Assembly: GCF_000813745.1 (NCBI RefSeq)
Contig: NZ_JWLC01000005.1
Span: forward strand, 1-64,000
DNA length: 64,000 nt
DNA from: Leisingera sp. ANG-M1
GTDB taxonomy: Bacteria > Pseudomonadota > Alphaproteobacteria > Rhodobacterales > Rhodobacteraceae
Reading direction: 5' to 3'
Below the pieces are notes generated by a model that saw nothing but the letters and a program-made list of their open reading frames with translations, did no database searches and had not been told where the DNA came from. The position numbers and the translations under genes were made by a program. Positions 7,972 through 16,794 of this stretch are shown one piece after another. Positions within the stretch are counted from its first letter, which is position 1; each line of letters begins with the position of its first letter.

Positions 7972-10185
7972 TCAGCCGATGATCGCGTTCAGCGTTGCCG
8001 AGGGGCGCATCACCTTGGCCTTCAGCTCAACGCTCGGGCGGTAATAGCCGCCGATATCGGCTGCCGGGCCCTGCGCTGCGGCAAGTTCACCCAGGATCTG
8101 CTCTTCCTTGGTGCCCAGCTCTTCGGCGATGGGAGCAAAGAAGGCGGCCAGCTCGGCGTCATCCCCCTGAGCAGCCAGGGCTTCGGCCCAGTAGCGGGCA
8201 AACCAGTAGTGGCTGTCGCGGTTGTCCGGCTGGCCGACCTTGCGCGAGGGCGAGCGGTTGTGGTCGAGGATGCCTTGCGTTGCGTCCTCGGCTGCCGCGC
8301 CCAGCACGCCCGCTTTGGCGTTGCCTTTGCTGTCGGCCAGGAATTTCAGGCTTTCCCCCAGCGCGCAGAACTCACCCATGGAGTCCCAGCGCAGGTGGTT
8401 TTCTTCAACCAGCTGCTGCACGTGTTTGGGAGCCGAACCGCCAGCGCCGGTTTCAAACAGACCGCCGCCATTCATCAGCTTCACGATCGACAGCATCTTG
8501 GCCGAGGTGCCCAGCTCCAGAATCGGGAACAGGTCGGTCAGATAGTCACGCAGCACGTTGCCGGTGATGGCGATGCTGTCGTTGCCAGCGGTGATGGTCT
8601 TCAGCGATTGCGCCGTGGCTTCGCGCGGGGCAAGCGTCACGAACTTGTCCGCCACACCGGCAGCTTCCAGCGCGGGCTGCACGTATTTGATCAGCTCGGC
8701 ATCATGGGCGCGGTTTGCGTCCAGCCAGAAGATCGCCTCGGAGCCGGTCAGGCGCTGTCGGTCCATCGCCAGCTGGATCCAGTTCTCGATCGGGGCTTTT
8801 TTCACGGTGCAGGAACGCCAGATGTCGCCTGCTTCCACTTCGTGGGAATGCAGGGTCTCGCCGTTTGCCAGAACCACACGGATGGTGCCGTCTGCCGGTG
8901 CCTCGAAGGTGGTCGGGTGCGAACCGTATTCCTCAGCCTTCTGCGCCATCAGGCCGACGTTGGCGACCGCGCCTGCGGTGGTCACATCCAGCGCGCCGTT
9001 GGCTTTGAAGAAGTTGATGGTCTCGTCATAAACCGAGGCATAGCAGCGGTCGGGGATCACGCAGTTGGTATCGCCCTTCTGGCCTGCCGCGTCCCAGCCC
9101 TTGCCGCCGGCGCGGATCACCGCGGGCATGGAGGCGTCGATAATCACATCGGACGGCACGTGCAGGTTGGTGAGGCCCTTGTCGCTGTCGACCATATACA
9201 TGGCCGGACGCTCGGCGGTGACGGCCTCGATAGCGGCCATGATGTCGGCGTTGCCTGCAACGCGGTCCAGCAGGTCGCCCATGCCGGAGTTCGGGTTCAC
9301 ACCCAGAGCGTCCAGCTCGGCGCCGAACTTGTCGAACACCGGCGCCAGCCAGGCCTTCACGGCGTGGCCAAAGATGATCGGGTCGGAGACCTTCATCATG
9401 GTGGCCTTCATGTGCAGCGAGAACATGGTGCCGTCGGATTTGGTGTCCTCAATAGCGCCGGCCAGGAAGGTGGCCAGAGCCTTGGCGGACATGAAGGTGG
9501 CATCCGCAACGGTGCCTTCTTCCAGCGGCCAGGCGTCTTTCAGAACGGTGACGGCGCCGTCCTTGGCAACGAATTCGATCTTCGCGTCACCAGCCTGGGC
9601 GGCGGTGATGGTCGCGGATTTTTCGTTGGCATAGAAATCGTTGCCGGGCATCGACGAGACTTTGGTCTTGCTGTCCGCAGCCCATGCGCCCATCGAATGC
9701 GGGTTGGCTTTGGCATAGTTCTTCACGGCTTTTGCCGCGCGGCGGTCGGAGTTGCCTTCGCGCAGAACCGGGTTCACCGCCGAGCCCTTGATGGCGTCGT
9801 AACGGGCGCGCACTGCCTTTTCGGCATCATTGGCAGGTTCTTCCGGGTAGTTCGGAATGTCGTAGCCCTGGCCCTGCAGCTCGGTGATCGCGGCGACCAG
9901 CTGCGGCACCGAGGCGGAGATGTTGGGCAGCTTGATGACGTTTGCGTCCGGGGTTTTCACCAGCTGGCCCAGCTCGGCCAGGTCGTCGTTCTGGCGCTGA
10001 TCCTCAGACAGATTCTCCGGGAAGGCGGCGATGATGCGGCCCGCCAGCGAAATATCCTTGGTGCCGACCGAAACGCCGGCGGCCGAAGCGAACTTGCGGA
10101 TGATCGGCAGGAAGGAGGCCGATGCCAGCTCGGGCGCTTCGTCTACAATGGTATACAATATGTCCGGGTTTTTGTTTTCTGCCAT
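7972..10185 (-). CDS. icd: NADP-dependent isocitrate dehydrogenase, monomeric type
   Basis: A 737-residue enzyme matching the monomeric (about 740-residue) isocitrate dehydrogenase family along its full length ([20 protein letters not shown] at the start; substrate region around [35 protein letters not shown]). It converts isocitrate to 2-oxoglutarate with production of NADPH in the citric acid cycle. An in-frame ATG three codons upstream is possible, but AAAGG lies nine bases before the ATG chosen. It is monocistronic, closed by the 7921-7948 terminator and preceded by a 289-base gap. Confidence 0.96.
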   Translation of the reverse strand: MAENKNPDILYTIVDEAPELASASFLPIIRKFASAAGVSVGTKDISLAGRIIAAFPENLSEDQRQNDDLAELGQLVKTPDANVIKLPNISASVPQLVAAITELQGQGYDIPNYPEEPANDAEKAVRARYDAIKGSAVNPVLREGNSDRRAAKAVKNYAKANPHSMGAWAADSKTKVSSMPGNDFYANEKSATITAAQAGDAKIEFVAKDGAVTVLKDAWPLEEGTVADATFMSAKALATFLAGAIEDTKSDGTMFSLHMKATMMKVSDPIIFGHAVKAWLAPVFDKFGAELDALGVNPNSGMGDLLDRVAGNADIMAAIEAVTAERPAMYMVDSDKGLTNLHVPSDVIIDASMPAVIRAGGKGWDAAGQKGDTNCVIPDRCYASVYDETINFFKANGALDVTTAGAVANVGLMAQKAEEYGSHPTTFEAPADGTIRVVLANGETLHSHEVEAGDIWRSCTVKKAPIENWIQLAMDRQRLTGSEAIFWLDANRAHDAELIKYVQPALEAAGVADKFVTLAPREATAQSLKTITAGNDSIAITGNVLRDYLTDLFPILELGTSAKMLSIVKLMNGGGLFETGAGGSAPKHVQQLVEENHLRWDSMGEFCALGESLKFLADSKGNAKAGVLGAAAEDATQGILDHNRSPSRKVGQPDNRDSHYWFARYWAEALAAQGDDAELAAFFAPIAEELGTKEEQILGELAAAQGPAADIGGYYRPSVELKAKVMRPSATLNAIIG

Positions 10186-10395
10186 GTTCCACAACCTTTC
10201 AGCGATCTCGGAGGCGTTTATGACGTCGGCACAAGCGGAGCCCGCGCCGGAGGGTTATTCCAGTGATGTTCCGGTGCAATCAAACGTGTCCGGAACGGGC
10301 TTGGGAAGCCATTGGTATCGCCCCCATGTAGAACAGGATTGCTGCAGGTGCAATGGTGCGGTGCATATGACAGCCCGCGCGGATTGCCGCGGATG

Positions 10396-10474
10396 GCAGG
10401 GGAGGGGCGCTGCCCCTCTTGGCCTTTGGCCAATTCACCCCGGGATATTTTATGCAAGAGGAAAGAGCTGGGGG
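10396..10474 (+). repeat. dispersed palindromic element, family B (intergenic copy)
   Basis: The element contains a 7-bp stem hairpin GAGGGGC-GCT-GCCCCTC, then GGCCTTTGGCC, then CACCCCGGGATATTTT and GCAAGAGGAAAGAG. The same order of parts recurs inside xdhA (41748-41810) and, inverted, inside xdhB (39683-39737). Here it abuts the stop codon of the SH3-protein gene and may serve as its transcript end. Confidence 0.75.
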
Positions 10475-10972
10475 TTACTCGCGCAGCTCGTCCGGGGCGA
10501 CACCCCAGAGCTTTTTCTTCGGCGCCCAGCCGCTGTAGCCGCCGGCCGAGATTTCGCACCACTCGCTGCCGCACTCGCCGAGGCGGGCCACAACACCGAG
10601 CTCAAAGGCAGCGCTGACCGGCGCGCGGGCATCGGGGCGGGCGTGCACCGTCAGCATGTCCTCTTCCACCAGCACAGTGCGGACGCCTGACAGCAGCGCG
10701 TAATGCACCCAGCCGCCGGCGCCGTCGCGGTCCTGCACCCGGCGCCAGTGGCCGTACTCAGCCGTGATCTCCAGCGGCATGCCGCGGCGCTTGAACACCC
10801 AGTCGATCTTATGGGTGAGGGAGGGACCGCGGCGCACATTGCCCTTGGCGGCTTTCATCGAGACGTAACGAGGCAGGGGCAGGTTGGTGACAGGGCCGCG
10901 GGATTCGGCGGCGCAGACTGCTCCAGCCACCGCCAGGGATACCGCTGCCGCTGCCAGATGGCGCAGTGCCAT
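10475..10972 (-). CDS. exported SH3-domain protein
   Basis: A 165-residue protein with an N-terminal signal peptide (RHLAAAAVSLAVAGAVCA, cleavage near residue 22). The mature part contains a bacterial SH3-like domain of the type with the conserved RYVSMKAAKGNVRRGPS start, the GHWRRV core and GWVH turn, followed by a second SH3-like half (MLTVHARPDARAPV ... GYSGWAPK). Such periplasmic domains bind peptidoglycan or metals; the exact role is unknown. A GTG five codons upstream (position 10987) would add a VRKAA n-region and cannot be excluded. Two Cys in GECGSEWCE could form a disulfide. Confidence 0.85.
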   Translation of the reverse strand: MALRHLAAAAVSLAVAGAVCAAESRGPVTNLPLPRYVSMKAAKGNVRRGPSLTHKIDWVFKRRGMPLEITAEYGHWRRVQDRDGAGGWVHYALLSGVRTVLVEEDMLTVHARPDARAPVSAAFELGVVARLGECGSEWCEISAGGYSGWAPKKKLWGVAPDELRE

Positions 10973-11185
10973 TGCCGCTTTTCTCACTGCCTGCTCGCCT
11001 CTTCGTTGCCCAGCCGGGTTGTGCCCAGCCTCTTTTCCGGTCTTGCGCCCGTGTTTTGCCCCCTGGCGTTCCGGCAAAACTCCGGTTGCGGCCAAGGGAA
11101 TGCGCGCGGGTTCTTGTGCCTGCCCGCGTCCTGCGCCACGATGCCACGGAGAGGCGGCATTTGAAAAGCCCGAGGGAGAGCGCAA

Positions 11186-12172
11186 ATGGCAAGAGAACGC
11201 TTGAGTGTTGTTGTTACGCGACGGTTGCCGGAGCCGGTGGAAACGCGGCTGAGCGAGCTGTTCGACGTGCGGCTGCGCGAGGATGACACGCCGATGACCA
11301 AGGCGGAGCTGATCGAGGCGGTGAAACAGGCCGATGTGCTGGTGCCGACTGTCACCGACAGCATCGATGCGGGGCTTTTGGGCCAGGCGGGCGAGCAGCT
11401 GCGGCTGATTGCCAACTACGGCGCCGGGGTGGATCACATCGACGTGGCCACAGCGCGGCAGCGGGGCATTCTGGTGTCCAACACGCCCGGCGTTTTGACC
11501 GATGACACCGCCGATATGGCGATGGCGCTGATCATGGCGGTGGTGCGCCGGATGCCCGAAGGCCTGGCGGTGATGCAGAAAGGCGACTGGCAGGGCTGGG
11601 CGCCGACCGCGCTCTTGGGCGGCCGGATTGCCGGGCGGCGCCTCGGCATCCTCGGCATGGGCCGGATCGGCCAGGCGGTGGCCAAACGCGCCGCGGCCTT
11701 TGGCATGCAGGTGCATTACCACAACCGCCGCCGGTTGCGTGCCGAGACAGAAGCGGCGCTGGAGGCCACCTATTGGGAGAGCCTCGACCAGATGGTGGCG
11801 CGGATGGATGTGATCTCGGTGAACTGCCCGTCGACGCCTTCGACCTTCCATCTGCTGAACGCGCGGCGGCTGAAGCTGATGAAACCCTCGGCAGTGGTGG
11901 TGAACACTTCGCGCGGCGAGGTGATCGACGAGCACGCGCTGACCCGGATGCTGCGCGCAGGCGAGATCGCAGGCGCCGGGCTGGACGTCTATGAGCATGG
12001 CACAGACATCAACCCGCGCCTGCGCGAGCTGCCCAATGTGGTGCTGCTGCCGCATATGGGGTCGGCGACGCTGGAAGGGCGGATAGAGATGGGCGAGAAG
12101 GTGCTGCTCAACATCAAGACCTTTGAGGACGGCCACCGCCCGCCCGATCAGGTGGTTCCGTCGATGCTGTAG
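11186..12172 (+). CDS. D-isomer-specific 2-hydroxyacid dehydrogenase (glyoxylate/hydroxypyruvate reductase-like)
   Basis: A 328-residue NAD(P)-dependent oxidoreductase. The Rossmann motif is GILGMGRIGQAVAKR; the catalytic Arg243 lies in TSRGEVID and the catalytic His290 in LLPHMGSAT, with the acidic partner Glu in between, so the full triad is present. It likely interconverts a 2-keto acid and a D-2-hydroxy acid such as glyoxylate/glycolate. The start is supported by GAGGGAGAG nine bases upstream. It is followed 41 bases later by ggt; both are on the plus strand with the D-lactate dehydrogenase-like gene, a loose three-gene group handling hydroxyacids and glutathione-type peptides. Confidence 0.93.
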   Translation: MARERLSVVVTRRLPEPVETRLSELFDVRLREDDTPMTKAELIEAVKQADVLVPTVTDSIDAGLLGQAGEQLRLIANYGAGVDHIDVATARQRGILVSNTPGVLTDDTADMAMALIMAVVRRMPEGLAVMQKGDWQGWAPTALLGGRIAGRRLGILGMGRIGQAVAKRAAAFGMQVHYHNRRRLRAETEAALEATYWESLDQMVARMDVISVNCPSTPSTFHLLNARRLKLMKPSAVVVNTSRGEVIDEHALTRMLRAGEIAGAGLDVYEHGTDINPRLRELPNVVLLPHMGSATLEGRIEMGEKVLLNIKTFEDGHRPPDQVVPSML

Positions 12173-12213
12173 GTGCCCGCAAGCCGGGCCGGAATTTGAG
12201 AGAGGGAATTTCC

Positions 12214-13989
12214 ATGAGACATCTGATTCTGGCCTGTTTTGCCGTTGCAGGCGCGGCCAATGCACAGGAAGCCGCAGATTCCGTGGCGCCGGAAGCTGCC
12301 ACTGCCGGCAGCTTCGAGGCGATCTCAGAGCAGGTTGCTGCCGCACTGGAGGCCAGAAACGCAGGCCAGCCGGTCGAGGCCGAAAATTGGATGGTTGCGG
12401 CGGCCAATCCGCACGCCGTTGAAGCTGGCGCCCAGGTGCTGCGCGCAGGCGGCACTGCCGCGGATGCGATGGTGGCAGTGCAGACCGTGCTGGGGCTGGT
12501 AGAGCCGCAGTCCTCGGGGCTGGGCGGCGGTGCCTTTCTAGTCTGGTATGACGGGGCGACCGGCGAGCTGACCACACTGGACGGGCGCGAGACCGCGCCT
12601 CTGGCAGCCACCCCGACGCTTTTCCAGGATGAAAACGGCGAGCCCTTGCAGTTCTTTGACGCAGTGGTCGGCGGCCGTTCGGTGGGGACGCCGGGCACGC
12701 CTGCGCTGCTGGAGGCCGCACACCGGAGCTGGGGCCGTGCCAATTGGCCGTCGCTGTTCGAACCGGCGATTGCCTTGGCCGAGGGCGGCTTTGCCGTGTC
12801 GCCGCGTCTTGCCGGGCTGGTGCAGCGTGACGCCGAACGGCTGGCGCGCTTTCCAGCCACGGCGGAATACTTCCTTCCCAATGGCGAGCCGATCGAAGCA
12901 GGGGGCGTCCTGCTCAATCCGGACTACGCGGCCACATTGCGTGCTTTAGCCGAGGGCGGAGCGGGGGCGTTCTATTCCGGTCCCATCGCAGCAGAGATCA
13001 TCCGGACAGTTTCAACTGCCGAAGGCAACCCCGGCGTGCTGTCGGCCACTGACTTGGCGCTGTACCAGGTCAAAGAGCGCCCGGCGGTCTGTGCCGCTTA
13101 CCGCGATTTTGAGGCTTGCGGCATGGGGCCGCCGTCCTCTGGTGCCCTGACGGTGGGGCAAATCCTGGGAATGCTGGGGAGTTTTGACCTCGCTGAAATG
13201 GGCGCCGAGAGCGCCGAGGCCTGGCGGCTGATCGGCGATGCCTCGCGCCTCGCCTTTGCCGACCGCGGGCGCTACATGGCCGACAGTGATTTTGTTCCGG
13301 TGCCCACGCATGGGCTGGTGGCGGCGGATTATCTGGCCAGCCGTGCCGAACTGCTGCAGGGCGATGATGCGCTGCCCGAGGTGGCGCCGGGATCGCCCGA
13401 GTTTGACCATGCGCTTTGGGCCGATGATGAATCGATTGAGCTGCCCTCGACCTCCCATATCTCGATCGTGGATCAGTACGGCAACGTCCTGTCGATGACC
13501 ACGACTATCGAGAACGCCTTTGGCTCGCGGCTGATGGCGGGCGGCTTCCTACTGAATAACGAGCTCACCGATTTTTCCTTCCGCACCCATGTGAACGGCG
13601 TGCCGATTGCCAACCGGCTGGAGCCGGGCAAGCGGCCGCGCTCCTCAATGGCGCCCACGATTGTGCTGCGGGACGGCAAGCCGGTACTGGCCATCGGCTC
13701 GCCTGGCGGCAGCCGGATCATCGGCTATGTGGCAAAATCCATTGTCGCTTGGGCCGATTGGGGGCTGAACATCCAGGAGGCGCTGGCGCTGCCGCATCTC
13801 GTCAACCGCTTCGGCACCTATGACCTGGAAGCGGGCACCAGCGCCGAAGGCTTTGAAGAGGCGCTCTCTGGCATGGGGTTCGAGGTGAACATCCGCGATC
13901 TCAACTCCGGGCTGCACGCGATTGAGATTGGCGATGTGCTGAAAGGCGCCGCTGACCCGCGGCGTGAGGGGATAGCGCTAGGCGGTTAA
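12214..13989 (+). CDS. ggt: gamma-glutamyltransferase (glutathione hydrolase)
   Basis: A 591-residue secreted Ntn hydrolase precursor. The signal peptide is RHLILACFAVAGAANAQ. The protein self-cleaves before a Thr that becomes the nucleophile; the matching site is Thr413 in STSHISIVD, followed by GNVLSMTTTIENAFGSRL. The gamma-glutamate-binding Arg lies in TLDGRETAP near residue 125, and the lid/glycine pair appears as RPRSSMAPTIV and GSPGGSRI. It removes gamma-glutamyl groups from glutathione and related peptides in the periplasm. The ATG chosen follows GAGAGAGGGA, rather than an ATG six codons upstream. Confidence 0.95.
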   Translation: MRHLILACFAVAGAANAQEAADSVAPEAATAGSFEAISEQVAAALEARNAGQPVEAENWMVAAANPHAVEAGAQVLRAGGTAADAMVAVQTVLGLVEPQSSGLGGGAFLVWYDGATGELTTLDGRETAPLAATPTLFQDENGEPLQFFDAVVGGRSVGTPGTPALLEAAHRSWGRANWPSLFEPAIALAEGGFAVSPRLAGLVQRDAERLARFPATAEYFLPNGEPIEAGGVLLNPDYAATLRALAEGGAGAFYSGPIAAEIIRTVSTAEGNPGVLSATDLALYQVKERPAVCAAYRDFEACGMGPPSSGALTVGQILGMLGSFDLAEMGAESAEAWRLIGDASRLAFADRGRYMADSDFVPVPTHGLVAADYLASRAELLQGDDALPEVAPGSPEFDHALWADDESIELPSTSHISIVDQYGNVLSMTTTIENAFGSRLMAGGFLLNNELTDFSFRTHVNGVPIANRLEPGKRPRSSMAPTIVLRDGKPVLAIGSPGGSRIIGYVAKSIVAWADWGLNIQEALALPHLVNRFGTYDLEAGTSAEGFEEALSGMGFEVNIRDLNSGLHAIEIGDVLKGAADPRREGIALGG

Positions 13990-14122
13990 AGCTTCCGCCC
14001 GGCTGCCCTGCGTGCTCTGGTGCAGGCCTACCCGCTTGTGGGTATTGCGGCGCGGCCTCTGCGGGGCGTAGGTTAACACGTAAACTTCCCCAACGGATGC
14101 CTGCCGCCCAAGGAGACCCGCC

Positions 14123-15526
14123 ATGGTGCAAGCCACCTCACTGCCGCGCAACGAAGCCGGAATCGAGGCTGCCATCGAGACGCTGAAACAGCGTTTCGGC
14201 GACCAGTTGCAGACGGGCCAGGCGGTCTGCGAGCAGCACGGCCACACCACCACCTGGATCGTCAATCAGGCGCCTGATGCGGTGATCTTCCCAACCTCTA
14301 CTGAGGAAGTCTCGGAGGTTATCAAAGTCTGTGCCGAGTTCGGCGTGCCGGTCATTCCCTTCGGCACGGGCACCTCGCTGGAGGGGCATGTGAACGCGCC
14401 TGCCGGGGGTATCTGCGTTGACATGATGCGGATGGACAAGATCCTGGCGGTCCACGCCGAGGACCTCGACGTGGTGGTCCAGCCCGGCGTTACCCGCGAG
14501 CAGCTCAACACCTACCTGCGCGACCAGGGGCTGTTCTTCCCGATTGACCCCGGCGCCAATGCTTCGCTTGGCGGCATGGCGGCCACCCGTGCCTCCGGCA
14601 CCAACGCGGTGCGCTATGGCACCATGAAGGACAATGTGCTGGGGCTGGAAGCGGTGATGGCCGACGGCGGCGTGATCCGCACCGCGCAGCGCGCTAAGAA
14701 ATCCTCGGCGGGCTACGACATGACCCGGCTGCTGGTCGGCAGCGAAGGCACCCTCGGCCTGATCACCGAGCTGACCCTGAAATTGCAGGGCATCCCCGAG
14801 GCGATCCGCTCCGCCCGCTGCTCCTTCCGCTCGGTCGACGATGCGTGCCGCGCGGTGATGATGACCATCCAGTACGGCATCCCTGTTGCCCGCATCGAAC
14901 TTCTGGATGCGCTCAGCGTGCGCGCTGCCAACGCCTATTCCGGCCTCGACCTGCCGGAGAACCCGCTGCTTCTTTTGGAGTTCCACGGCTCGGACGCTGG
15001 TGTGGTCGAGCAGGCGGACATGTTTGCTTCCATCGCAGAAGAATTCGGCGGTTTCGATATCGAGGCCACTTCGACAGCTGAGGAGCGCAACAAACTCTGG
15101 CAGGCGCGTCATGACATGTACTGGGCCAGCCTGCAGCTGCGCCCCGGTGCCAAGGGGATTTCCACCGACGTCTGCGTGCCGATCTCGCGATTGGCGGAAT
15201 GCGTTGGCGCCGCCCGCGAGAAGGCGGAAGGCATGGGGCTGATGGCGCCGATGGTCGGCCACGTGGGCGATGGCAATTTCCACGCGCTGCTGCTCATTGA
15301 CATGGACAGCGGTATCGAGCGGCGGAAGGCGGATGACTTCGTCGGCTGGCTCAATGAACTGGCAATTTCGATGGACGGCACCTGCACCGGCGAGCACGGC
15401 ATCGGCCAGGGCAAGCGCCCTTATCTGCAGCAGGAACTGGGCGAGGCCACCCGCTATATGGCTGCGGTCAAGGCGGCGCTGGACCCGGAAAACATTATGA
15501 ACCCCGGGAAAATCCTGGAGATGTGA
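14123..15526 (+). CDS. FAD-linked oxidase, D-lactate dehydrogenase/glycolate oxidase GlcD-like
   Basis: A 467-residue flavoprotein with the VAO/PCMH FAD-binding domain at about residues 50-230 (VIPFGTGTSLEGH; PGANASLGGMAATRASGTNAVRYG; GSEGTLGLITELTLKL) and the FAD-oxidase C-terminal domain (GHVGDGNFHALLLID; GTCTGEHGIGQGKR; DPENIMNPGK). The C-terminal His pairs fit a metal-assisted D-2-hydroxyacid dehydrogenase such as mitochondrial-type LDHD. No membrane helix is seen. The ribosome site AAGGAGA precedes the ATG. Substrate (D-lactate, glycolate or another) is not decided by sequence. Confidence 0.93.
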   Translation: MVQATSLPRNEAGIEAAIETLKQRFGDQLQTGQAVCEQHGHTTTWIVNQAPDAVIFPTSTEEVSEVIKVCAEFGVPVIPFGTGTSLEGHVNAPAGGICVDMMRMDKILAVHAEDLDVVVQPGVTREQLNTYLRDQGLFFPIDPGANASLGGMAATRASGTNAVRYGTMKDNVLGLEAVMADGGVIRTAQRAKKSSAGYDMTRLLVGSEGTLGLITELTLKLQGIPEAIRSARCSFRSVDDACRAVMMTIQYGIPVARIELLDALSVRAANAYSGLDLPENPLLLLEFHGSDAGVVEQADMFASIAEEFGGFDIEATSTAEERNKLWQARHDMYWASLQLRPGAKGISTDVCVPISRLAECVGAAREKAEGMGLMAPMVGHVGDGNFHALLLIDMDSGIERRKADDFVGWLNELAISMDGTCTGEHGIGQGKRPYLQQELGEATRYMAAVKAALDPENIMNPGKILEM

Positions 15527-15557
15527 GCTGCTGGCGGTGTTCCGGGACGAAAAGAAG

Positions 15558-15650
15558 AGTTCCCGCCTGTCGTAAGGCGCATCAAAGATGCACCTGCTTC
15601 CGTTGGGCCGGGCGCCGCGCTGGCGCGCGGCGCGGCGCCCCGGGCAACCC
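15558..15650 (+). repeat. dispersed repeat, family A, copy 1
   Basis: The order of parts is TTCCCGCC, a small hairpin GCATCAAAGATGC, CTTCCGTTGGGCC, then a GC-rich hairpin (GGGCGCCGCGC ... GCGCGGCGCC). Copy 4 at 51681-51756 (inverted) has the same CATCAAAGATG hairpin and GCGTTGGGC core. Confidence 0.7.
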
Positions 15651-15729
15651 GCGGGTCAAGGGCCGCGCAGCGGCGGTGCGCGGCACCGTTTACCCTTGAC
15701 GCGCATCCCTCTCCAAAATTGCAAACGCA

Positions 15730-15753
15730 CTTAAGGGCAGGCCTGCCCTTAAG
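15730..15753. repeat. perfect 24-bp palindrome
   Basis: CTTAAGGGCAGG is followed directly by its exact reverse complement CCTGCCCTTAAG, with no loop. One mismatched pair further out, two more bases can pair. It could be a protein-binding site or an RNA hairpin; it has no T-run after it. Confidence 0.8.
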
Positions 15754-16257
15754 CGCTTCTCAGCAATCTCTTTTTGCGCTGCGCAAGCAGCGCCCGGCCC
15801 AAGGCTGTAATAGGGCCCCGCAGGGGCCATCTTCAGGCGCGGGAGCCCGCCGCCTGCGGGAAGGCGTGCCGTTGCCGGCCCGGCACACGCCCCGTTCACA
15901 GCATTTTTGCCTGGGGGTGCTAAGATGCTTGCCGATCGCGGTCACCGCCGGGACTGACATCCCCGGCCTCCAGGAACAGGGCCCTTTGGCAAGGGCGCGC
16001 AGAGACGACGTTCAGCGTGCGGGAGGCATCTCCCGTCCCGCCTCCGCCTCTTTGGCGGCGCCGCCATTCCTTACCGCTCGTGAACAGCCGTTGAGGATCA
16101 GCAAGTAAAACTGCAGCAGCCGGCGGGGCAGGGGCCCGGGCCGGATACGGCGCATTGCAGCCAAACCTCCCCTGAATTGCCGGAAAGCTGCCGCAATTGT
16201 GCTCCAGGTTTTAAGCAGGTGTGAAAACCGGGCAATTCGCGGACCTGGAGAGCGGCC

Positions 16258-16581
16258 ATGGGATTGAAAAAGGCGGTAGGCATTGTGGTGTTCTGCATCC
16301 AGGGCGTGATCGGCGCCGATTACTATTTCCAGACCCGCGACGCAGGGCTTGGCTGGGGCCAGCTGAGCAGCGCGGACTATGCCGCAATCGTGCGTGAACG
16401 CATCACCCGTGTCCGTGCCGAACGCGCCGGGCTGAACGCTGGCGCGGAGAACTCAGTTTGGGGAGAGGCCGCAAGCTATGGCAAGCGCCTGCTGTCAGGC
16501 GGGCAGCAGGTGGCCGAAGCGCAAGAGCCCGAAGCCCCGAAACCGATCTGCGTGCGCCGCGGCAACGTTTCCGACTGCTGA
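16258..16581 (+). CDS. hypothetical small protein with N-terminal membrane segment
   Basis: A 107-residue protein preceded by GGAGAG at good spacing. Residues about 5-20 (KAVGIVVFCIQGVIGA) are hydrophobic and may be a signal anchor. The middle (SSADYAAIVRERITRVRAE) is helical and charged, and the C-terminus ends with two Cys (PICVRRGNVSDC). No known family is recognised. It lies 213 bases before the dimethylglycine dehydrogenase gene and is probably independent of it. Confidence 0.6.
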   Translation: MGLKKAVGIVVFCIQGVIGADYYFQTRDAGLGWGQLSSADYAAIVRERITRVRAERAGLNAGAENSVWGEAASYGKRLLSGGQQVAEAQEPEAPKPICVRRGNVSDC

Positions 16582-16794
16582 GGCAGCCCTTTCCGCAGGC
16601 CGAACGGCAAAGCGGGCAGCGGCCCCTCATTGCGGCCGGAAAATGCCATTTCCGGCAAAATCATCCTGAAATCCTTCCATCGGCGACGCAGCAGGTCGGT
16701 TTTTGCGGTTTTTGCGTCGGATGGATTTTGCGCGCTCCCTTCCGCTTGGGCATAAACCAAAGCCAAGAATCTCATAAAGCTGGAGAGCCGGAGA

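Larger units (their letters stand above)
15527..16257. other. 731-base intergenic region rich in inverted repeats
   Basis: No gene is supported here. The region holds a family A repeat (15558-15650), an inverted repeat GTCAAGGG/CCCTTGAC (15655-15662 and 15693-15700), and a perfect 24-bp palindrome (15730-15753). A 129-codon open frame at 15719-16108 starts inside the repeats, lacks a ribosome site and has Arg/Ala/Pro-rich composition of the kind GC-rich non-coding DNA yields. Whether it encodes a structured RNA is open. Confidence 0.5.

Noticed and set aside
7861-10266. 801-codon plus-strand open frame
   Set aside because: Antisense to icd and running through the icd terminator hairpin; no family motif.
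10475-12721. 748-codon open frame on the minus strand
   Set aside because: Only its last 165 codons (the SH3 protein) are a gene; the rest is antisense to the hydroxyacid dehydrogenase and ggt genes and is Arg/Pro/His-rich with no motif.
15719-16108. 129-codon plus-strand frame
   Set aside because: Starts beside the 24-bp palindrome inside repeat DNA, lacks a ribosome site, and has non-coding-like composition.
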